NCBI RefSeq assembly: GCF_014637085.1
Contig: NZ_BMEU01000004.1
Coordinates: forward strand, 124,001-188,000
Source of the DNA: Comamonas phosphati
GTDB lineage: Bacteria; Pseudomonadota; Gammaproteobacteria; Burkholderiales; Burkholderiaceae_C
Reading direction: 5' to 3'
DNA length: 64,000 bases
This document shows positions 28,554 to 38,006 of the stretch, piece by piece (the first letter of the stretch is position 1; every line of letters begins with the position of its first letter). The notes under the pieces were generated by a model. That model had not been told where the DNA came from. It was given only the letters and a program-made list of their open reading frames with translations, and searched no databases. A program made the position numbers and the translations under genes.

Positions 28554-29983
28554 AACACGCCATCCATCACATCCACTTTGTCGGCATTGGCGGCGCCGGC
28601 ATGAGCGGCATTGCCGAAGTGCTGCACAACCTGGGCTACCGGATTTCGGGCTCCGACCTGGCCGACAGCGCCACGCTGCGCCGCCTCGCGAGCCTGGGCA
28701 TCACCACCCATGTGGGCCATGCGCAGGACCACGTCGCCGGCGCCGATGCCGTGGTGACCTCCACGGCCGTGCAGGGCGACAACCCCGAGGTGATCGCTGC
28801 CCGCGAAAAGAAGATTCCCGTCGTGCCCCGCGCGCTGATGCTGGCCGAGCTGATGCGCTTCAAGCAGGGCATTGCGATTGCCGGCGCGCACGGCAAGACC
28901 ACCACCACCAGCCTGGTGACCAGCGTGCTGGCCGAGGCGGGGCTGGACCCGACCTTCGTGATCGGCGGCAAGCTCAACAGCGCCGGCGCCAACGCCAAGC
29001 TGGGCCAGGGCGACTACATCGTGGTCGAGGCCGACGAGTCGGATGCCTCGTTCCTGAACCTGCTGCCCATCATGGCCGTGGTCACGAACATCGACGCCGA
29101 CCACATGGAAACCTACGGCCACGACTTCGGCCGGCTCAAGGGCGCGTTCGTCGACTTCCTGCACCGCATGCCGTTCTACGGCCGCGCCATTCTGTGCATA
29201 GACAGCCCGGCCGTGCGCGAGATCCAGCCCCAGCTGGCCCGGCCCGTGACCACCTACGGCTTTGCCGAGGATGCCCAGGTGCGCGCCCTCAACGTGCGCG
29301 CCGAGGCCGGACGCATGTGCTTTACCGTGCGCCGCAGCAACGGCCAGAGCTACCCCGACCTGGACGTGGTGCTGAGCCTGCCCGGCGAGCACAACGTGCT
29401 CAATGCGCTGTCGGCCGTGGCCGTGGCCATGGAGCTGGAGATCCCCGATGCCGCCCTGCTGCGCGCACTCGAAGGCTTCAAGGGCGTGGGCCGGCGCTTC
29501 CAGCGCTATGGCGAGCTGCCCGCGGCCGATGGCGGCGTGTTCAGCGTCATCGACGACTACGGCCACCACCCGGTGGAAATGGCCGCCACGCTGGCCGCCG
29601 CGCGCGGCGCCTTCCCCGGCCAGCGCCTGGTGCTGGCCTTCCAGCCCCACCGCTACAGCCGCACGCGCGACTGCTTCGAGGATTTCGTGAAGGTCATCGG
29701 CGGCGCCGATTCGGTGCTGCTCACCGAGGTCTATGCGGCCGGCGAATCGCCCATCGTGGCGGCCGACGGCCGCTCGCTGGCGCGCGCGCTGCGCGTGGCC
29801 GGCAAGGTGGAGCCGGTATTCGTGGAAAACATTGCCGATCTGCCGGCGGCGATCGCGACGAATGCGCAAGGCGGCGACGTGCTGCTGTGCATGGGCGCGG
29901 GCTCCATCGGGGCCGTGCCGGGCAAGCTGGTCGAGATGCTTCAAAAACAAGAGCTGGATGCGCACAAGGAGAGCGCGCAATGA
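28550..29983 (+). CDS. murC: UDP-MurNAc:L-Ala ligase
   Basis: MurC adds the first amino acid, L-alanine, to UDP-MurNAc. The 477-residue protein has the Rossmann start [18 protein letters not shown]-loop [11 protein letters not shown] (~107), EADESDASF (~160), DADHMETYG (~180) and DDYGHHPVE (~335). Compare mpl at 48144, its recycling paralogue. Overlaps by 4 bases with murG and ddlB. Confidence 0.95.
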   Translation: MKHAIHHIHFVGIGGAGMSGIAEVLHNLGYRISGSDLADSATLRRLASLGITTHVGHAQDHVAGADAVVTSTAVQGDNPEVIAAREKKIPVVPRALMLAELMRFKQGIAIAGAHGKTTTTSLVTSVLAEAGLDPTFVIGGKLNSAGANAKLGQGDYIVVEADESDASFLNLLPIMAVVTNIDADHMETYGHDFGRLKGAFVDFLHRMPFYGRAILCIDSPAVREIQPQLARPVTTYGFAEDAQVRALNVRAEAGRMCFTVRRSNGQSYPDLDVVLSLPGEHNVLNALSAVAVAMELEIPDAALLRALEGFKGVGRRFQRYGELPAADGGVFSVIDDYGHHPVEMAATLAAARGAFPGQRLVLAFQPHRYSRTRDCFEDFVKVIGGADSVLLTEVYAAGESPIVAADGRSLARALRVAGKVEPVFVENIADLPAAIATNAQGGDVLLCMGAGSIGAVPGKLVEMLQKQELDAHKESAQ

Positions 29984-30972
29984 GCATGAATGACACAGAT
30001 TTCGGTATGGGCGTGAATGTGAAGGCCATGGGCAAGGTGGCCGTGCTCATGGGCGGCCGCTCGTCCGAGCGCGAGGTTTCGCTGATGTCGGGCAGCGGCG
30101 TGCTGGCCGCGCTGCAATCCAAGGGCGTCAACGCCCATGCCTTCGACCCTGCCGAGCAGGGACTGGACCAGCTCAAGGTGCAGGGCTTCGACCGCTGCTT
30201 CGTCGCGCTGCACGGCCGCTACGGCGAGGACGGCACGGTGCAGGGCGCGCTGGAGCTGCTGGGCATTCCCTACACAGGCTCCGGCGTGATGGCATCGAGC
30301 ATCGCCATGGACAAGATCATGACCAAGCGCATCTGGCGCTTCGAAGGCCTGCCCACCCCCGACTGGCGCCTGGTCGCCAGCGCCGAGGAAACACGCGCCG
30401 CCCTGGAGGCGCTGGGCGCTCCCATGATCGTCAAGCCCGCGCGTGACGGCTCCAGCATCGGCCTGACCAAGGTGACCACGGACCAGGAGTGCGCCAGGGC
30501 CTATGAGCTGGCCGCCAGGTACGACGCCGAAGTGCTGTGCGAGGAATTCATTGCCGGCGACGAGACCACCTGCCCCGTGCTGGGTGCCGAGGCCGGCGCC
30601 CATGCGCTGCCGGTGATCCGCATCGTGGCGCCCGAAGGCAACTACGACTACCAGAACAAGTACTTCACCGACACCACGCAGTACCACTGCCCGAGCGGCC
30701 TGCCGGCCGCGGAAGAGGCGGAGATCCAGCGCATCGTGGTCAAGGCCTTCCGCACGCTGGGCTGCCGCGGCTGGGCGCGAGCCGACATCATGATCCGCGC
30801 CGGCGACCGCAAGCCCTTCCTGCTGGAGATCAACACCTCGCCGGGCATGACCGGCCACTCGCTCGTGCCCATGGCGGCGCGCGCCTGCGGCGTGAGCTAC
30901 GAGAACCTGTGCCTGGGGCTGCTGGCCAGCGCCGCACTGGATGGCGCGGCCGGAGACCTGGAGCACGCATGA
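29980..30972 (+). CDS. ddlB: D-alanine:D-alanine ligase
   Basis: Ddl joins two D-alanines for the MurF step. The 330-residue ATP-grasp protein shows [14 protein letters not shown] (~24), [12 protein letters not shown] (~80), [14 protein letters not shown] (~150), the ATP-grasp lid and [15 protein letters not shown] (~285). I start at the ATG overlapping the murC stop; an internal ATG at codon 17 ([10 protein letters not shown]) would give a more standard length. Confidence 0.93.
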   Translation: MSMNDTDFGMGVNVKAMGKVAVLMGGRSSEREVSLMSGSGVLAALQSKGVNAHAFDPAEQGLDQLKVQGFDRCFVALHGRYGEDGTVQGALELLGIPYTGSGVMASSIAMDKIMTKRIWRFEGLPTPDWRLVASAEETRAALEALGAPMIVKPARDGSSIGLTKVTTDQECARAYELAARYDAEVLCEEFIAGDETTCPVLGAEAGAHALPVIRIVAPEGNYDYQNKYFTDTTQYHCPSGLPAAEEAEIQRIVVKAFRTLGCRGWARADIMIRAGDRKPFLLEINTSPGMTGHSLVPMAARACGVSYENLCLGLLASAALDGAAGDLEHA

Positions 30973-31766
30973 ACCGCATGTCCACCGTCCCCCTCGACGT
31001 CAAGCTCATGAACATCACCGCCACGGTGCTGTTCATGGGGTGCTTGGCTGCAGGCGTGGCGGCAGTGGGCTGGTGGCTGATGCGGTATCCGGCCTTCAAC
31101 ATCGGCCGCATCGTGGTCGAGGGCGAACTGGTGCACAACAACGCCGTGACGCTGCGCGCCAACGTGGCGCCGGTGCTCAAGGGCAACTTCTTCACGGTCA
31201 ACCTCAAGTCGGCCCGGCAGGCCTTCGAGCAGGTGCCCTGGGTGCGCGAAGCCCAGGTACGGCGCGAGTACCCCAACGGCCTGCGCGTGCTGCTCAAGGA
31301 ACACGTGGCCGAGGCCTTCTGGGGCCCGGATGCCGGCACCGGCCTGGTGGACCACACGGGCAAGGTCTTCGAGGCCAATCTGGGCGAACTCGACCGCGAA
31401 GGCCTGCCGCGCCTGCAAGGGCCCGAAGGTTCGGCCCCGCGCATGCTGCAGATGTACCGCCTGCTCAACCCGGCCCTGGAGCCGCTGGATGTGACGCTGG
31501 ACGGGTTGGTGCTGGACGCGCGCGGCAGCTGGCAGCTGAGGCTGGACAACGATGCCGTGATCGAAGCCGGCGGCGGCGGCACCGAGGATGTTTTGCAGCG
31601 TGTGCAGCGCTTTGTGCGCACGCTGCCGCAGATCACGTCGCAATACAAGCGCACGGCCGAAGCCGTGGAGTCGGCCGATCTGCGTTACGACGATGGCTAT
31701 GCCCTGCGTCTCAAGGGCGTGACCACGGGTTCGACAACGGCCGCGGCTGCGCGGCCCAGGCGCTAG
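30969..31766 (+). CDS. ftsQ: Cell division protein FtsQ
   Basis: FtsQ is a bitopic divisome scaffold that binds FtsL and FtsB. The 265-residue protein has a membrane segment at ~17-38, a POTRA domain starting [14 protein letters not shown] (~42), and the FtsQ beta domain ([19 protein letters not shown] at ~86-104). It overlaps ddlB by 4 bases. The 73-bp gap to ftsA is the first real break in the coupled run. Confidence 0.92.
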   Translation: MNRMSTVPLDVKLMNITATVLFMGCLAAGVAAVGWWLMRYPAFNIGRIVVEGELVHNNAVTLRANVAPVLKGNFFTVNLKSARQAFEQVPWVREAQVRREYPNGLRVLLKEHVAEAFWGPDAGTGLVDHTGKVFEANLGELDREGLPRLQGPEGSAPRMLQMYRLLNPALEPLDVTLDGLVLDARGSWQLRLDNDAVIEAGGGGTEDVLQRVQRFVRTLPQITSQYKRTAEAVESADLRYDDGYALRLKGVTTGSTTAAAARPRR

Positions 31767-31839
31767 CGGCGCTAGAGGAGAACCCGAATGCAAGGCATAC
31801 ACAAGGACAAGAGAAAACCAACCGGGGGCGGATGCTGAT

Positions 31840-33069
31840 ATGGCAAGAGAATACAAGGATGTGATCGTCGGACTGGACATAGGCACGGCCAAGGTCATGG
31901 CGGTGGTGGCCGAGGTCATGTACAACGGCGAACTCAAGCTGGCAGGGCTGGGAGTGGCCCCGAGCAGCGGGCTCAAGCGCGGCGTGGTCGTCAATATCGA
32001 CGCCACCGTGCAGAGCATCCAGCAGGCCTTGAAGGAGGCCGAGCTGATGGCCGACTGCAAGATCCAGCGCGTCTGCACGGGCATCACGGGCAGCCACATC
32101 CGTGGCCTCAACTCCAGCGGCATGGTGGCCATCAAGGACAAGGAAGTCTCGGCCACCGACGTGGCGCGCGTGATGGAGACGGCCAAGGCCATCAACATCT
32201 CCTCGGACCAGCGCCTGCTGCTGGTCGAGCCCCAGGAGTTCGTGATCGACGGCCAGGAAGTGCGCGAGCCCATAGGCATGAGCGGCATCCGCCTCGAGGC
32301 CAAGATCCATATCGTGACCGGCGCGCAGAGCGCGGCCGAGAACATCATCAAGTGCGTGCGCCGCTGCGGCCTGGAAGTGGAGCAGTTGCTGCTCAATCCT
32401 CTGGCCGCGGCCCAGGCCGTGCTCACCGACGACGAGCGCGAGCTTGGCGTGGCCGTGGTGGACATCGGCGCCGGGGCCACGGACGTGGCCATCTTCACGG
32501 GCGGTGCGATCCGCCACACGGCCGTGATCCCGATCGCCGGCGACCTCATCACCAGCGACATCGCCATGGCCCTGCGCACGCCCACCAAGGATGCCGAGGA
32601 CATCAAGGTCGAGAGCGGCTATGCCAAGCAGCTGCTGGCCGATCCCGATGCCCAGGTCGAAGTGCCGGGCCTGGGCGACCGCAGCCCGCGCATGATCAGC
32701 AAGCAGGCGCTGGCCGGCGTGATCGAGCCCCGCGTGGAAGAGATCTTCTCGCTGGTGCAGCAGGTGATCCGCGAGTCCGGCTACGAGGAGGTGCTCTCTT
32801 CGGGCGTGGTGCTCACGGGCGGCAGCGCCGTCATGCCCGGAATGATCGAACTGGGCGAGGACATCTTCCTCAAGCCCGTGCGCCGCGGCATTCCCAAGTA
32901 TTCGAGCGCGCTGGCCGACATGGTGGCCCAGCCGCGCGCCGCCACCGTGATGGGCCTGCTCGAGGAAGCACGCCTGGCACGCCTGCGCGGCTTCAAGGTG
33001 GCCCAGAAGAGCGGCTCCATGAAGACCGCCTTCGGCCGCTTCAAGGATTTCATCGTGGGGAACTTCTGA
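31840..33069 (+). CDS. ftsA: Cell division protein FtsA
   Basis: FtsA is an actin-like ATPase that tethers FtsZ to the membrane. The 409-residue protein shows VGLDIGTAKV (phosphate 1, ~9), VVDIGAGATD (phosphate 2, ~205), LTGGSAVMPG (adenosine, ~325) and a C-terminal amphipathic helix ending FGRFKDFIVGNF. It starts after a GGGGGCGGA-rich leader. Confidence 0.95.
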   Translation: MAREYKDVIVGLDIGTAKVMAVVAEVMYNGELKLAGLGVAPSSGLKRGVVVNIDATVQSIQQALKEAELMADCKIQRVCTGITGSHIRGLNSSGMVAIKDKEVSATDVARVMETAKAINISSDQRLLLVEPQEFVIDGQEVREPIGMSGIRLEAKIHIVTGAQSAAENIIKCVRRCGLEVEQLLLNPLAAAQAVLTDDERELGVAVVDIGAGATDVAIFTGGAIRHTAVIPIAGDLITSDIAMALRTPTKDAEDIKVESGYAKQLLADPDAQVEVPGLGDRSPRMISKQALAGVIEPRVEEIFSLVQQVIRESGYEEVLSSGVVLTGGSAVMPGMIELGEDIFLKPVRRGIPKYSSALADMVAQPRAATVMGLLEEARLARLRGFKVAQKSGSMKTAFGRFKDFIVGNF

Positions 33070-33100
33070 TATGGACAGCAACCGCTTGTACATCACGGGT

Positions 33101-33120
33101 CCGCCCTCGAGGCGTTTTTT
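33101..33120 (+). terminator. Short hairpin with T6 between ftsA and ftsZ
   Basis: CGCC, a 5-base loop and GGCG are followed directly by TTTTTT. The stem is only 4 bp, so it may be a pause or partial attenuator rather than a full terminator. A 146-bp gap here may also hold an ftsZ promoter. Confidence 0.35.
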
Positions 33121-33215
33121 CGGTTACCAGCGGCGAAGACTCAGACCGCCGGCAGATTCGACGATTTCTTTTCCACAGCAGCGACCTACCACCACTAGAG
33201 AACAGGAGCACCACC

Positions 33216-34409
33216 ATGCCTATCGACATGATTGAAGTTGAAGAGTTCAACCAGGGAACGCAGATCAAGGTGATCGGCGTCGGCGGCGGCGGCGGCAACG
33301 CCGTCGACCACATGATTGAACGCGGAGTGCAAGGCGTGGAGTTCGTCTGCGCCAATACCGATGCACAGGCTCTGCTGCGCAGCCGCGCGCACAGCACCAT
33401 TCAGCTGGGTCAAAGCGGTCTTGGTGCTGGTAGCAAGCCCGACAAGGGCCGCGATGCTGCGGAGGTCGCTGTGGAAGACATCCGTGCCGCCATCGAAGGC
33501 GCGCACATGCTGTTTATCACGGCCGGCATGGGTGGTGGCACGGGTACGGGCGCAGCTCCGGTGATCGCGCGCGTGGCCAAGGAAATGGGCATCCTGACGG
33601 TGGGTGTGGTGACCAAGCCTTTCGAATGGGAAGGCGGCCGCCGCATGCAGAACGCCGACTCCGGCCTGGCCGAGCTGGAAGCCAATGTGGACTCGCTGAT
33701 CGTTGTGCTCAACGAGAAGCTGCTCGATGTGCTGGGTGACGACATCTCCCAGGATGAGGCTTTTGCCCATGCCAACGACGTGCTCAAGAACGCCGTGGGC
33801 GGCATTGCCGAAATCATCAACGAGTACGGCCATGTCAACGTCGACTTCGAAGACGTGCGCACCGTCATGGGCGAGCCCGGCAAGGCCATGATGGGTACGG
33901 CCAAGGCCTCCGGCCCGGACCGGGCCCGCATCGCCGCCGAGCAGGCCGTGGCCTGCCCGCTGCTGGAAGGCATCGACCTCTCGGGCGCCAAGGGCGTGCT
34001 GGTGCTGGTCACGGCCGCCAAGGGCAGCCTCAAGCTGTCTGAGTCGCGCCTGGCCATGAGCACCATCAATGCCTACGCCTCGCCCGATGCCCACGTGATC
34101 TACGGCGCGGCCTACGACGATTCGCTGGGCGACGACATCCGCGTGACCGTGGTGGCCACCGGCCTGGCGCGCCCCAGCGCACGCCGCCAGAACATCCAGG
34201 TGGTGCAAGGCGGTCTGCGCACCGGTACCGACGACGTGGGCTTTGCCGTTCCTGCCGGCGCGGCCGTTCCGTTCGGCACCGCCAACACCAATGTGCCCAG
34301 CGTGTGGCGCACCAACCGCACCCAGGCTTCCGAGCGCGTGAGCGCCCTGGCCTCGGGCGGCATGGACGACGTGGAAATCCCGGCGTTCCTGCGCAAGCAG
34401 GCGGACTGA
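33216..34409 (+). CDS. ftsZ: Cell division GTPase FtsZ
   Basis: FtsZ forms the Z ring. The 397-residue protein has GVGGGGGNAVDHM (~21), the tubulin signature GGGTGTGAAP (~106), the T7 loop NVDFEDVRTVM (~203), a variable linker and the conserved tail DVEIPAFLRKQAD that binds FtsA and ZipA. The ATG is preceded by AACAGGAGC. It ends the dcw cluster proper; a stop-adjacent repeat follows 10 bases later. Confidence 0.97.
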   Translation: MPIDMIEVEEFNQGTQIKVIGVGGGGGNAVDHMIERGVQGVEFVCANTDAQALLRSRAHSTIQLGQSGLGAGSKPDKGRDAAEVAVEDIRAAIEGAHMLFITAGMGGGTGTGAAPVIARVAKEMGILTVGVVTKPFEWEGGRRMQNADSGLAELEANVDSLIVVLNEKLLDVLGDDISQDEAFAHANDVLKNAVGGIAEIINEYGHVNVDFEDVRTVMGEPGKAMMGTAKASGPDRARIAAEQAVACPLLEGIDLSGAKGVLVLVTAAKGSLKLSESRLAMSTINAYASPDAHVIYGAAYDDSLGDDIRVTVVATGLARPSARRQNIQVVQGGLRTGTDDVGFAVPAGAAVPFGTANTNVPSVWRTNRTQASERVSALASGGMDDVEIPAFLRKQAD

Positions 34410-34419
34410 TCGTCGGCCA

Positions 34420-34522
34420 CCCCCTGAGGCGCTGCGCGCCTTCCCCCTCTCTCTTCGGGAGGGGGACGACAGCCTCGCTGCGCGGCGGCGCTTGCTCGCT
34501 GTCTCTGTGATGGAGCATGCCT
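34420..34522 (+). repeat. Stop-adjacent repeat, copy 3 (after ftsZ)
   Basis: CCCCCTGAGGCGCTGCGCG starts 10 bases after the ftsZ stop, followed by a CCCCCTC/GAGGGGG hairpin and GCCTCGCTGCGCGGCGGCGC. Same sense as ftsZ. Confidence 0.8.
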
Positions 34523-34607
34523 GTTTGGAGGGGACGGTCAGCCGCAAAGGCCTCTGGTCCGTTAAGGACTGAGGCCTTCATCGATTCGCTGTATCGCGGC
34601 GATTAAG

Positions 34608-34655
34608 ACAACCCTGTGTCAACCCTGTTGGCTCAGGGTTGTCCCCATTTAAAAT
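34608..34655 (+). promoter_or_regulatory. Predicted lpxC promoter with overlapping inverted repeats
   Basis: TTGGCT (34628-34633), 16 bp, TAAAAT (34650-34655). ACAACCCTG (34608) and AACCCTG (34621) can each pair with CAGGGTTGT (34634-34642), so a dyad covers the -35 and spacer. The ATG follows the -10 by only 6 bases, with no ribosome site. Confidence 0.5.
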
Positions 34656-34661
34656 GCCACC

Positions 34662-35585
34662 ATGCTCCAACAACGCACCATCAAGACCATTTCCCGGGCC
34701 GTAGGCGTGGGTCTGCACAGCGGCCAGCGCGTCGAGCTGACGCTGCGTCCGGCCCAGCCCGATACCGGCATCGTCTTCAGGCGCGTGGATCTGCCGGAGC
34801 CGGTGGACATCCCGATTTCGGCCGAAGCCGTGACCGACACGCGCATGGCCTCGACCATAGGCACGGGCGGCGCCAAGGTGCATACGGTGGAGCATCTGAT
34901 GTCGGCCATCGCGGGCCTGGGGCTGGACAATCTCTATGTGGACATCACGGCCGAGGAAGTGCCCATCCTGGACGGCTCTTCCTCCTCGTTCGTCTTCCTG
35001 CTGCAAAGCGCGGGCGTGGAGGTGCAGAAGGCGCCCAAGCGCTTCATCCGCGTGCTCCGCCCCGTGGAGGTGCGCGAAGGCGAGGGTGCCAACCTCAAGT
35101 GGGCGCGCTTCGACCCCTACCACGGCTTCAAGCTGCGCTTCGAGATCGACTTCGCCCACCCGGCCGTCGATTCCACGGGCCAGTGCGTGGAGTTCGACAT
35201 GGGGCGGGACAACTACACGCGCGATATCGCGCGCGCGCGCACCTTCGGCTTCACCAAGGATGTGGAGATGCTGCGCAACAACGGCCTGGCCCTGGGTGGC
35301 GGCCTGGACAACGCCATCGTCATGGACGACTACAAGGTGCTCAACAGCGACGGCCTGCGCTATGACGACGAGTTCGCCAAGCACAAGATCCTCGACGCCA
35401 TCGGCGACCTGTACCTGATCGGCAAGCCGCTGCTGGCTGCCTACAGCGCCTTCCGCTCGGGCCACGGCATGAACAACCAGCTGCTGCGCGCGCTGCTGGC
35501 CCAGCCCGAGGCCTGGGAAATCGTGTCGTTCGAAAGCGAGCGTCAGGCCCCCCAGGGCTTTGCCCTGCCGGCGCGGGCCTGGTAA
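34662..35585 (+). CDS. lpxC: UDP-3-O-acyl-GlcNAc deacetylase LpxC
   Basis: LpxC is the zinc enzyme for the committed step of lipid A synthesis. The 307-residue protein has the zinc and catalytic motifs HTVEHLMSA (E77, H78), [13 protein letters not shown] (~235-247) and SGHGMNN (~265). LpxC is often controlled by regulated proteolysis; here the tail LPARAW is short. Transcription is probably separate from ftsZ, since it has its own promoter and a repeat intervenes. Confidence 0.95.
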   Translation: MLQQRTIKTISRAVGVGLHSGQRVELTLRPAQPDTGIVFRRVDLPEPVDIPISAEAVTDTRMASTIGTGGAKVHTVEHLMSAIAGLGLDNLYVDITAEEVPILDGSSSSFVFLLQSAGVEVQKAPKRFIRVLRPVEVREGEGANLKWARFDPYHGFKLRFEIDFAHPAVDSTGQCVEFDMGRDNYTRDIARARTFGFTKDVEMLRNNGLALGGGLDNAIVMDDYKVLNSDGLRYDDEFAKHKILDAIGDLYLIGKPLLAAYSAFRSGHGMNNQLLRALLAQPEAWEIVSFESERQAPQGFALPARAW

Positions 35586-35636
35586 AGGCCGGCCCCACGG
35601 CTTGGCGGCGTTGCGAGCGCGGCGCATAAAATCGGC

Positions 35637-35722
35637 ACACCCCAACCCAGGGGCACCGAGCAAGAGTCGCCTCGCGGCGAAGGTGCCGTCCCCTGGGGGA
35701 AGCCGCGCAGCGGCTCAGGGGG
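35637..35722 (-). repeat. Stop-adjacent repeat, copy 4 (after ruvC)
   Basis: On the minus strand CCCCCTGAGCCGCTGCGCGG starts one base after the ruvC stop and runs through CCCCC/GGGG and TTCGCCGCGAGGCGACTC. Same sense as ruvC. Confidence 0.8.
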
Positions 35723-35723
35723 A

Positions 35724-36272
35724 TCAATAGACTCTTCCGCCTCTATACATGGCGTGCTGCTTGCGGCGCAGGTCGGTGACCTGGGCCATCTTGCCCATGG
35801 CCGCCGCCGCGTGGGCGTGGGTGATGGCCAGGCCCAGGGCGTCGGCGGCATCGGTGCCGGGCAGGCCGGGCAGCTGCAGCAGGCGCTTGACCATCTCCTG
35901 GATCTGGCTCTTGGCCGCGCGGCCATGGCCGACCACGGCCTTCTTCATCTGCAGGGCCGTGTACTCGGCCACGGGCAGGTTGGCGTTGACCAGCGCGGTC
36001 AGCGCCGCGCCGCGTGCCTGGCCCAGCAGCAGCGTGGACTGGGGGTTGACGTTGACGAAGACGATTTCCACGGCCGACATATCGGGCTGGTAGTGAGAGG
36101 CCACTTCGGAGATGCCGTCGAACAGCATCTTGAGGCGGCCGGGCAGATCGCCCAGCTCCATCTTGGTGGTGCGGATGGTGCCGCTGGCCACATAGGACAG
36201 GCGATGGCCTTCGACGTCGATCACGCCGAAGCCCGTGGTCTGCAGACCGGGGTCGATTCCTAGAATGCGCAT
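35724..36272 (-). CDS. ruvC: Holliday junction resolvase RuvC
   Basis: RuvC cuts Holliday junctions bound by RuvAB. The 182-residue protein has the RNase H fold with acidic active-site residues D7 (GIDPGL), E69 (VEIVF), D141 and D144 ([13 protein letters not shown]). ruvAB is not in the window. GATAAT lies 9 bases before the ATG and there is no ribosome site, so it is another leaderless candidate. Confidence 0.95.
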   Translation of the reverse strand: MRILGIDPGLQTTGFGVIDVEGHRLSYVASGTIRTTKMELGDLPGRLKMLFDGISEVASHYQPDMSAVEIVFVNVNPQSTLLLGQARGAALTALVNANLPVAEYTALQMKKAVVGHGRAAKSQIQEMVKRLLQLPGLPGTDAADALGLAITHAHAAAAMGKMAQVTDLRRKQHAMYRGGRVY

Positions 36273-36317
36273 GTTGGCTCAATTATCCGTGGTGCTGCAC
36301 TGGGGCGCATGAAACTG

Positions 36318-36411
36318 GCATACCCCAAGCCAGAGACGGCCAGCAAGGGCCGTCCCGCAGCAAAGGCCGTCGTCCCCCTTCCAGGGGGAAGGCGCGAAGC
36401 GACTCAGAGGG
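36318..36411 (-). repeat. Stop-adjacent repeat, copy 5 (after mtgA)
   Basis: A slightly diverged copy, CCCTCTGAGTCGCTTCGCG, directly after the mtgA TAA, then CCCCCTGGAAGGGGG and CTTTGCTGCGGGACGGCCC. Same sense as mtgA. Confidence 0.75.
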
Positions 36412-37122
36412 TTAGGGAATCGCCACCACGGGAATGTAGCGGGTGATGGTGCGCGCGCGCTGCGCCAGGTAGGCCGACTGCGGCATTTTCTCGAAGCGCT
36501 TGGGCTGGGGCAGCATGGCCGCCAGGCGCGCGGCCTCGGCGTTGGTGAGCTGGGCCGCGCTCTTGCCGAAATAGTGGCGGGCGGCGGCTTCGGCACCGAA
36601 GACGCCCTGGCCCCACTCCACGCTGTTGAGATAGATCTCCAGAATGCGCTGCTTGCCCAGCATCAGCTCCAGCAGCATGGTCAGCAGCAGTTCCTGGCCC
36701 TTGCGCAGAAAGCTGCGCTCGCCCGACAGCAGCAGGTTCTTGACCAGCTGCTGGGTGATGGTGGAGCCGCCATAGATCCTGGCGGGCCGGTCGGTCTGTT
36801 CGGCCCGGACTTCGGCCTTGACGTTGCGCCGCCAGGCCTTCTGTATGGATTCCCACTGCACGCCGTTGTGTTCCATGAAGCCTGCGTCTTCCGAGGCGAC
36901 GACCGCACGCTTGAGGCTGGCTGCAATCTGCGGATAGGCCACCCAGTGCTGGCTCCATGGCAGAGAGCCCCGGCTTTGCAGGATCTGCCAGGCTTCGGAG
37001 CGCTGAAAGCTCGTCGACTGGGGATCGACGGCCACCATCAGCGCAATGCGCAGCACGAAAAACAGCTGCAGCAGCAAGGCGGCCCCCACCACGAGCAGCA
37101 CCAGGCGCATCAATGCTTTCAT
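36412..37122 (-). CDS. mtgA: Monofunctional peptidoglycan glycosyltransferase MtgA
   Basis: MtgA (GT51) polymerises glycan strands from lipid II. The 236-residue protein has an N-terminal membrane anchor (~7-32), catalytic ASEDAGFMEH (~75), GGSTITQQLVKNL (~118) and a second conserved stretch ELMLGKQRILEIYLNSVEWG (~155). There is no transpeptidase domain. It follows aroE by 11 bases and is probably co-transcribed with it. Confidence 0.95.
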   Translation of the reverse strand: MKALMRLVLLVVGAALLLQLFFVLRIALMVAVDPQSTSFQRSEAWQILQSRGSLPWSQHWVAYPQIAASLKRAVVASEDAGFMEHNGVQWESIQKAWRRNVKAEVRAEQTDRPARIYGGSTITQQLVKNLLLSGERSFLRKGQELLLTMLLELMLGKQRILEIYLNSVEWGQGVFGAEAAARHYFGKSAAQLTNAEAARLAAMLPQPKRFEKMPQSAYLAQRARTITRYIPVVAIP

Positions 37123-37133
37123 TCAGGCTTTCT

Positions 37134-38006
37134 TCAGGCCTGCAGCAATGCTCGTAGTTCGGCCAATACCTGTTGCGAGGGCGGGCGCACGCCGCGCCAG
37201 AGCGCAAACGATTCCGCGGCCTGCTCCACCAGCATGCCCAGCCCGTCGCGGGCCTGGGCGCCATGGCTGCGGGCCCAGTCCAGGAAGGCCTGGGCGGCGG
37301 GGCCGTACATCATGTCGTAGGCCAGGCAGCCGGGGCGCAGCACGGAAGCCGGCGCCGGCACCTGGGCGCCGGCCAGGCTGCTGGCCGTGGCGTTGATGAC
37401 GATGTCGAAATTTTGGGTGCTGTCGGCTTCAAGCGCTTGCTGTTCAATCGCCAGAAGCTCTGTTTTGTGTAGCGCTGCGAGGTCGGCATGCTGCGCCACC
37501 AGCGCCTGGGCCTTGGCATGCGTGCGGTTGGCCACGGCAATACGGCGCGGCTGCTGTGCTATCAGCGAGCCCAGGGCGCCCGCGGCCGCGCCGCCCGCGC
37601 CCAGCAGCAGCACGTCCTTGCCGGCGATGGCGAGGCCCGCATTGCGCACGATGTCGGCCACCAGGCCCAGGCCGTCGGTGTTGTCGGCATAGACGCCGTC
37701 GGCGGAGAACACCAGGGTGTTGGCCGCCCCGGCGCGCCGCACGCGGTCGCTGGCGCGCGTGGCCAGCTCGGCGGCCTGCAGCTTGAAGGGCACGGTCACG
37801 TTGCAGCCCCTGCCGCCGCGTGCGGCGAAATCCGCCACATGGGCGGCAAAGCCGTCCAGCGCCACCAGGGCGCGGTCGTACTGCAGCGTCTGGCCGGTCA
37901 GCTCGGCAAAGCGCGCGTGGATCCAGGGCGAGCGGCTATGGGCAACGGGGTTGCCAATGACGCAGTATTGGTCGGCAGTGATCATCATATGGGGGTTATC
38001 TGACAT
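37134..38006 (-). CDS. aroE: Shikimate dehydrogenase
   Basis: AroE reduces 3-dehydroshikimate with NADPH in aromatic amino acid synthesis. The protein shows NPVAHSRSPWIHA (~16), NVTVPFK (~72), NTDGLG (~100) and the nucleotide loop GAGGAA (~139). I start at MSDNPHMMITADQ (11-base overlap with the TonB-like gene); ATGs at 37988 and 37985 are alternatives. Codons around LLAIEQQALEAD are AT-richer and resemble an inserted repeat. Confidence 0.92.
   Translation of the reverse strand: MSDNPHMMITADQYCVIGNPVAHSRSPWIHARFAELTGQTLQYDRALVALDGFAAHVADFAARGGRGCNVTVPFKLQAAELATRASDRVRRAGAANTLVFSADGVYADNTDGLGLVADIVRNAGLAIAGKDVLLLGAGGAAAGALGSLIAQQPRRIAVANRTHAKAQALVAQHADLAALHKTELLAIEQQALEADSTQNFDIVINATASSLAGAQVPAPASVLRPGCLAYDMMYGPAAQAFLDWARSHGAQARDGLGMLVEQAAESFALWRGVRPPSQQVLAELRALLQA
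37420..37468 (-). repeat. TTGATAGCTG-type repeat inside aroE coding sequence
   Basis: On the minus strand AGAGCTTCTGGCGATTGAA followed by AAGCGCTTGAAGCC resembles the intergenic copy at 1430-1475. It is read in frame and adds residues in a loop between the Rossmann core and the NATASS motif. Match judged by eye. Confidence 0.35.

Noticed and set aside
30969-31766. Second open frames across ftsQ and ddlB as overlapping genes
   Set aside because: Their translations are Arg/Ala/Pro-rich shadows without motifs; the ATGA-coupled frames carry all family features.
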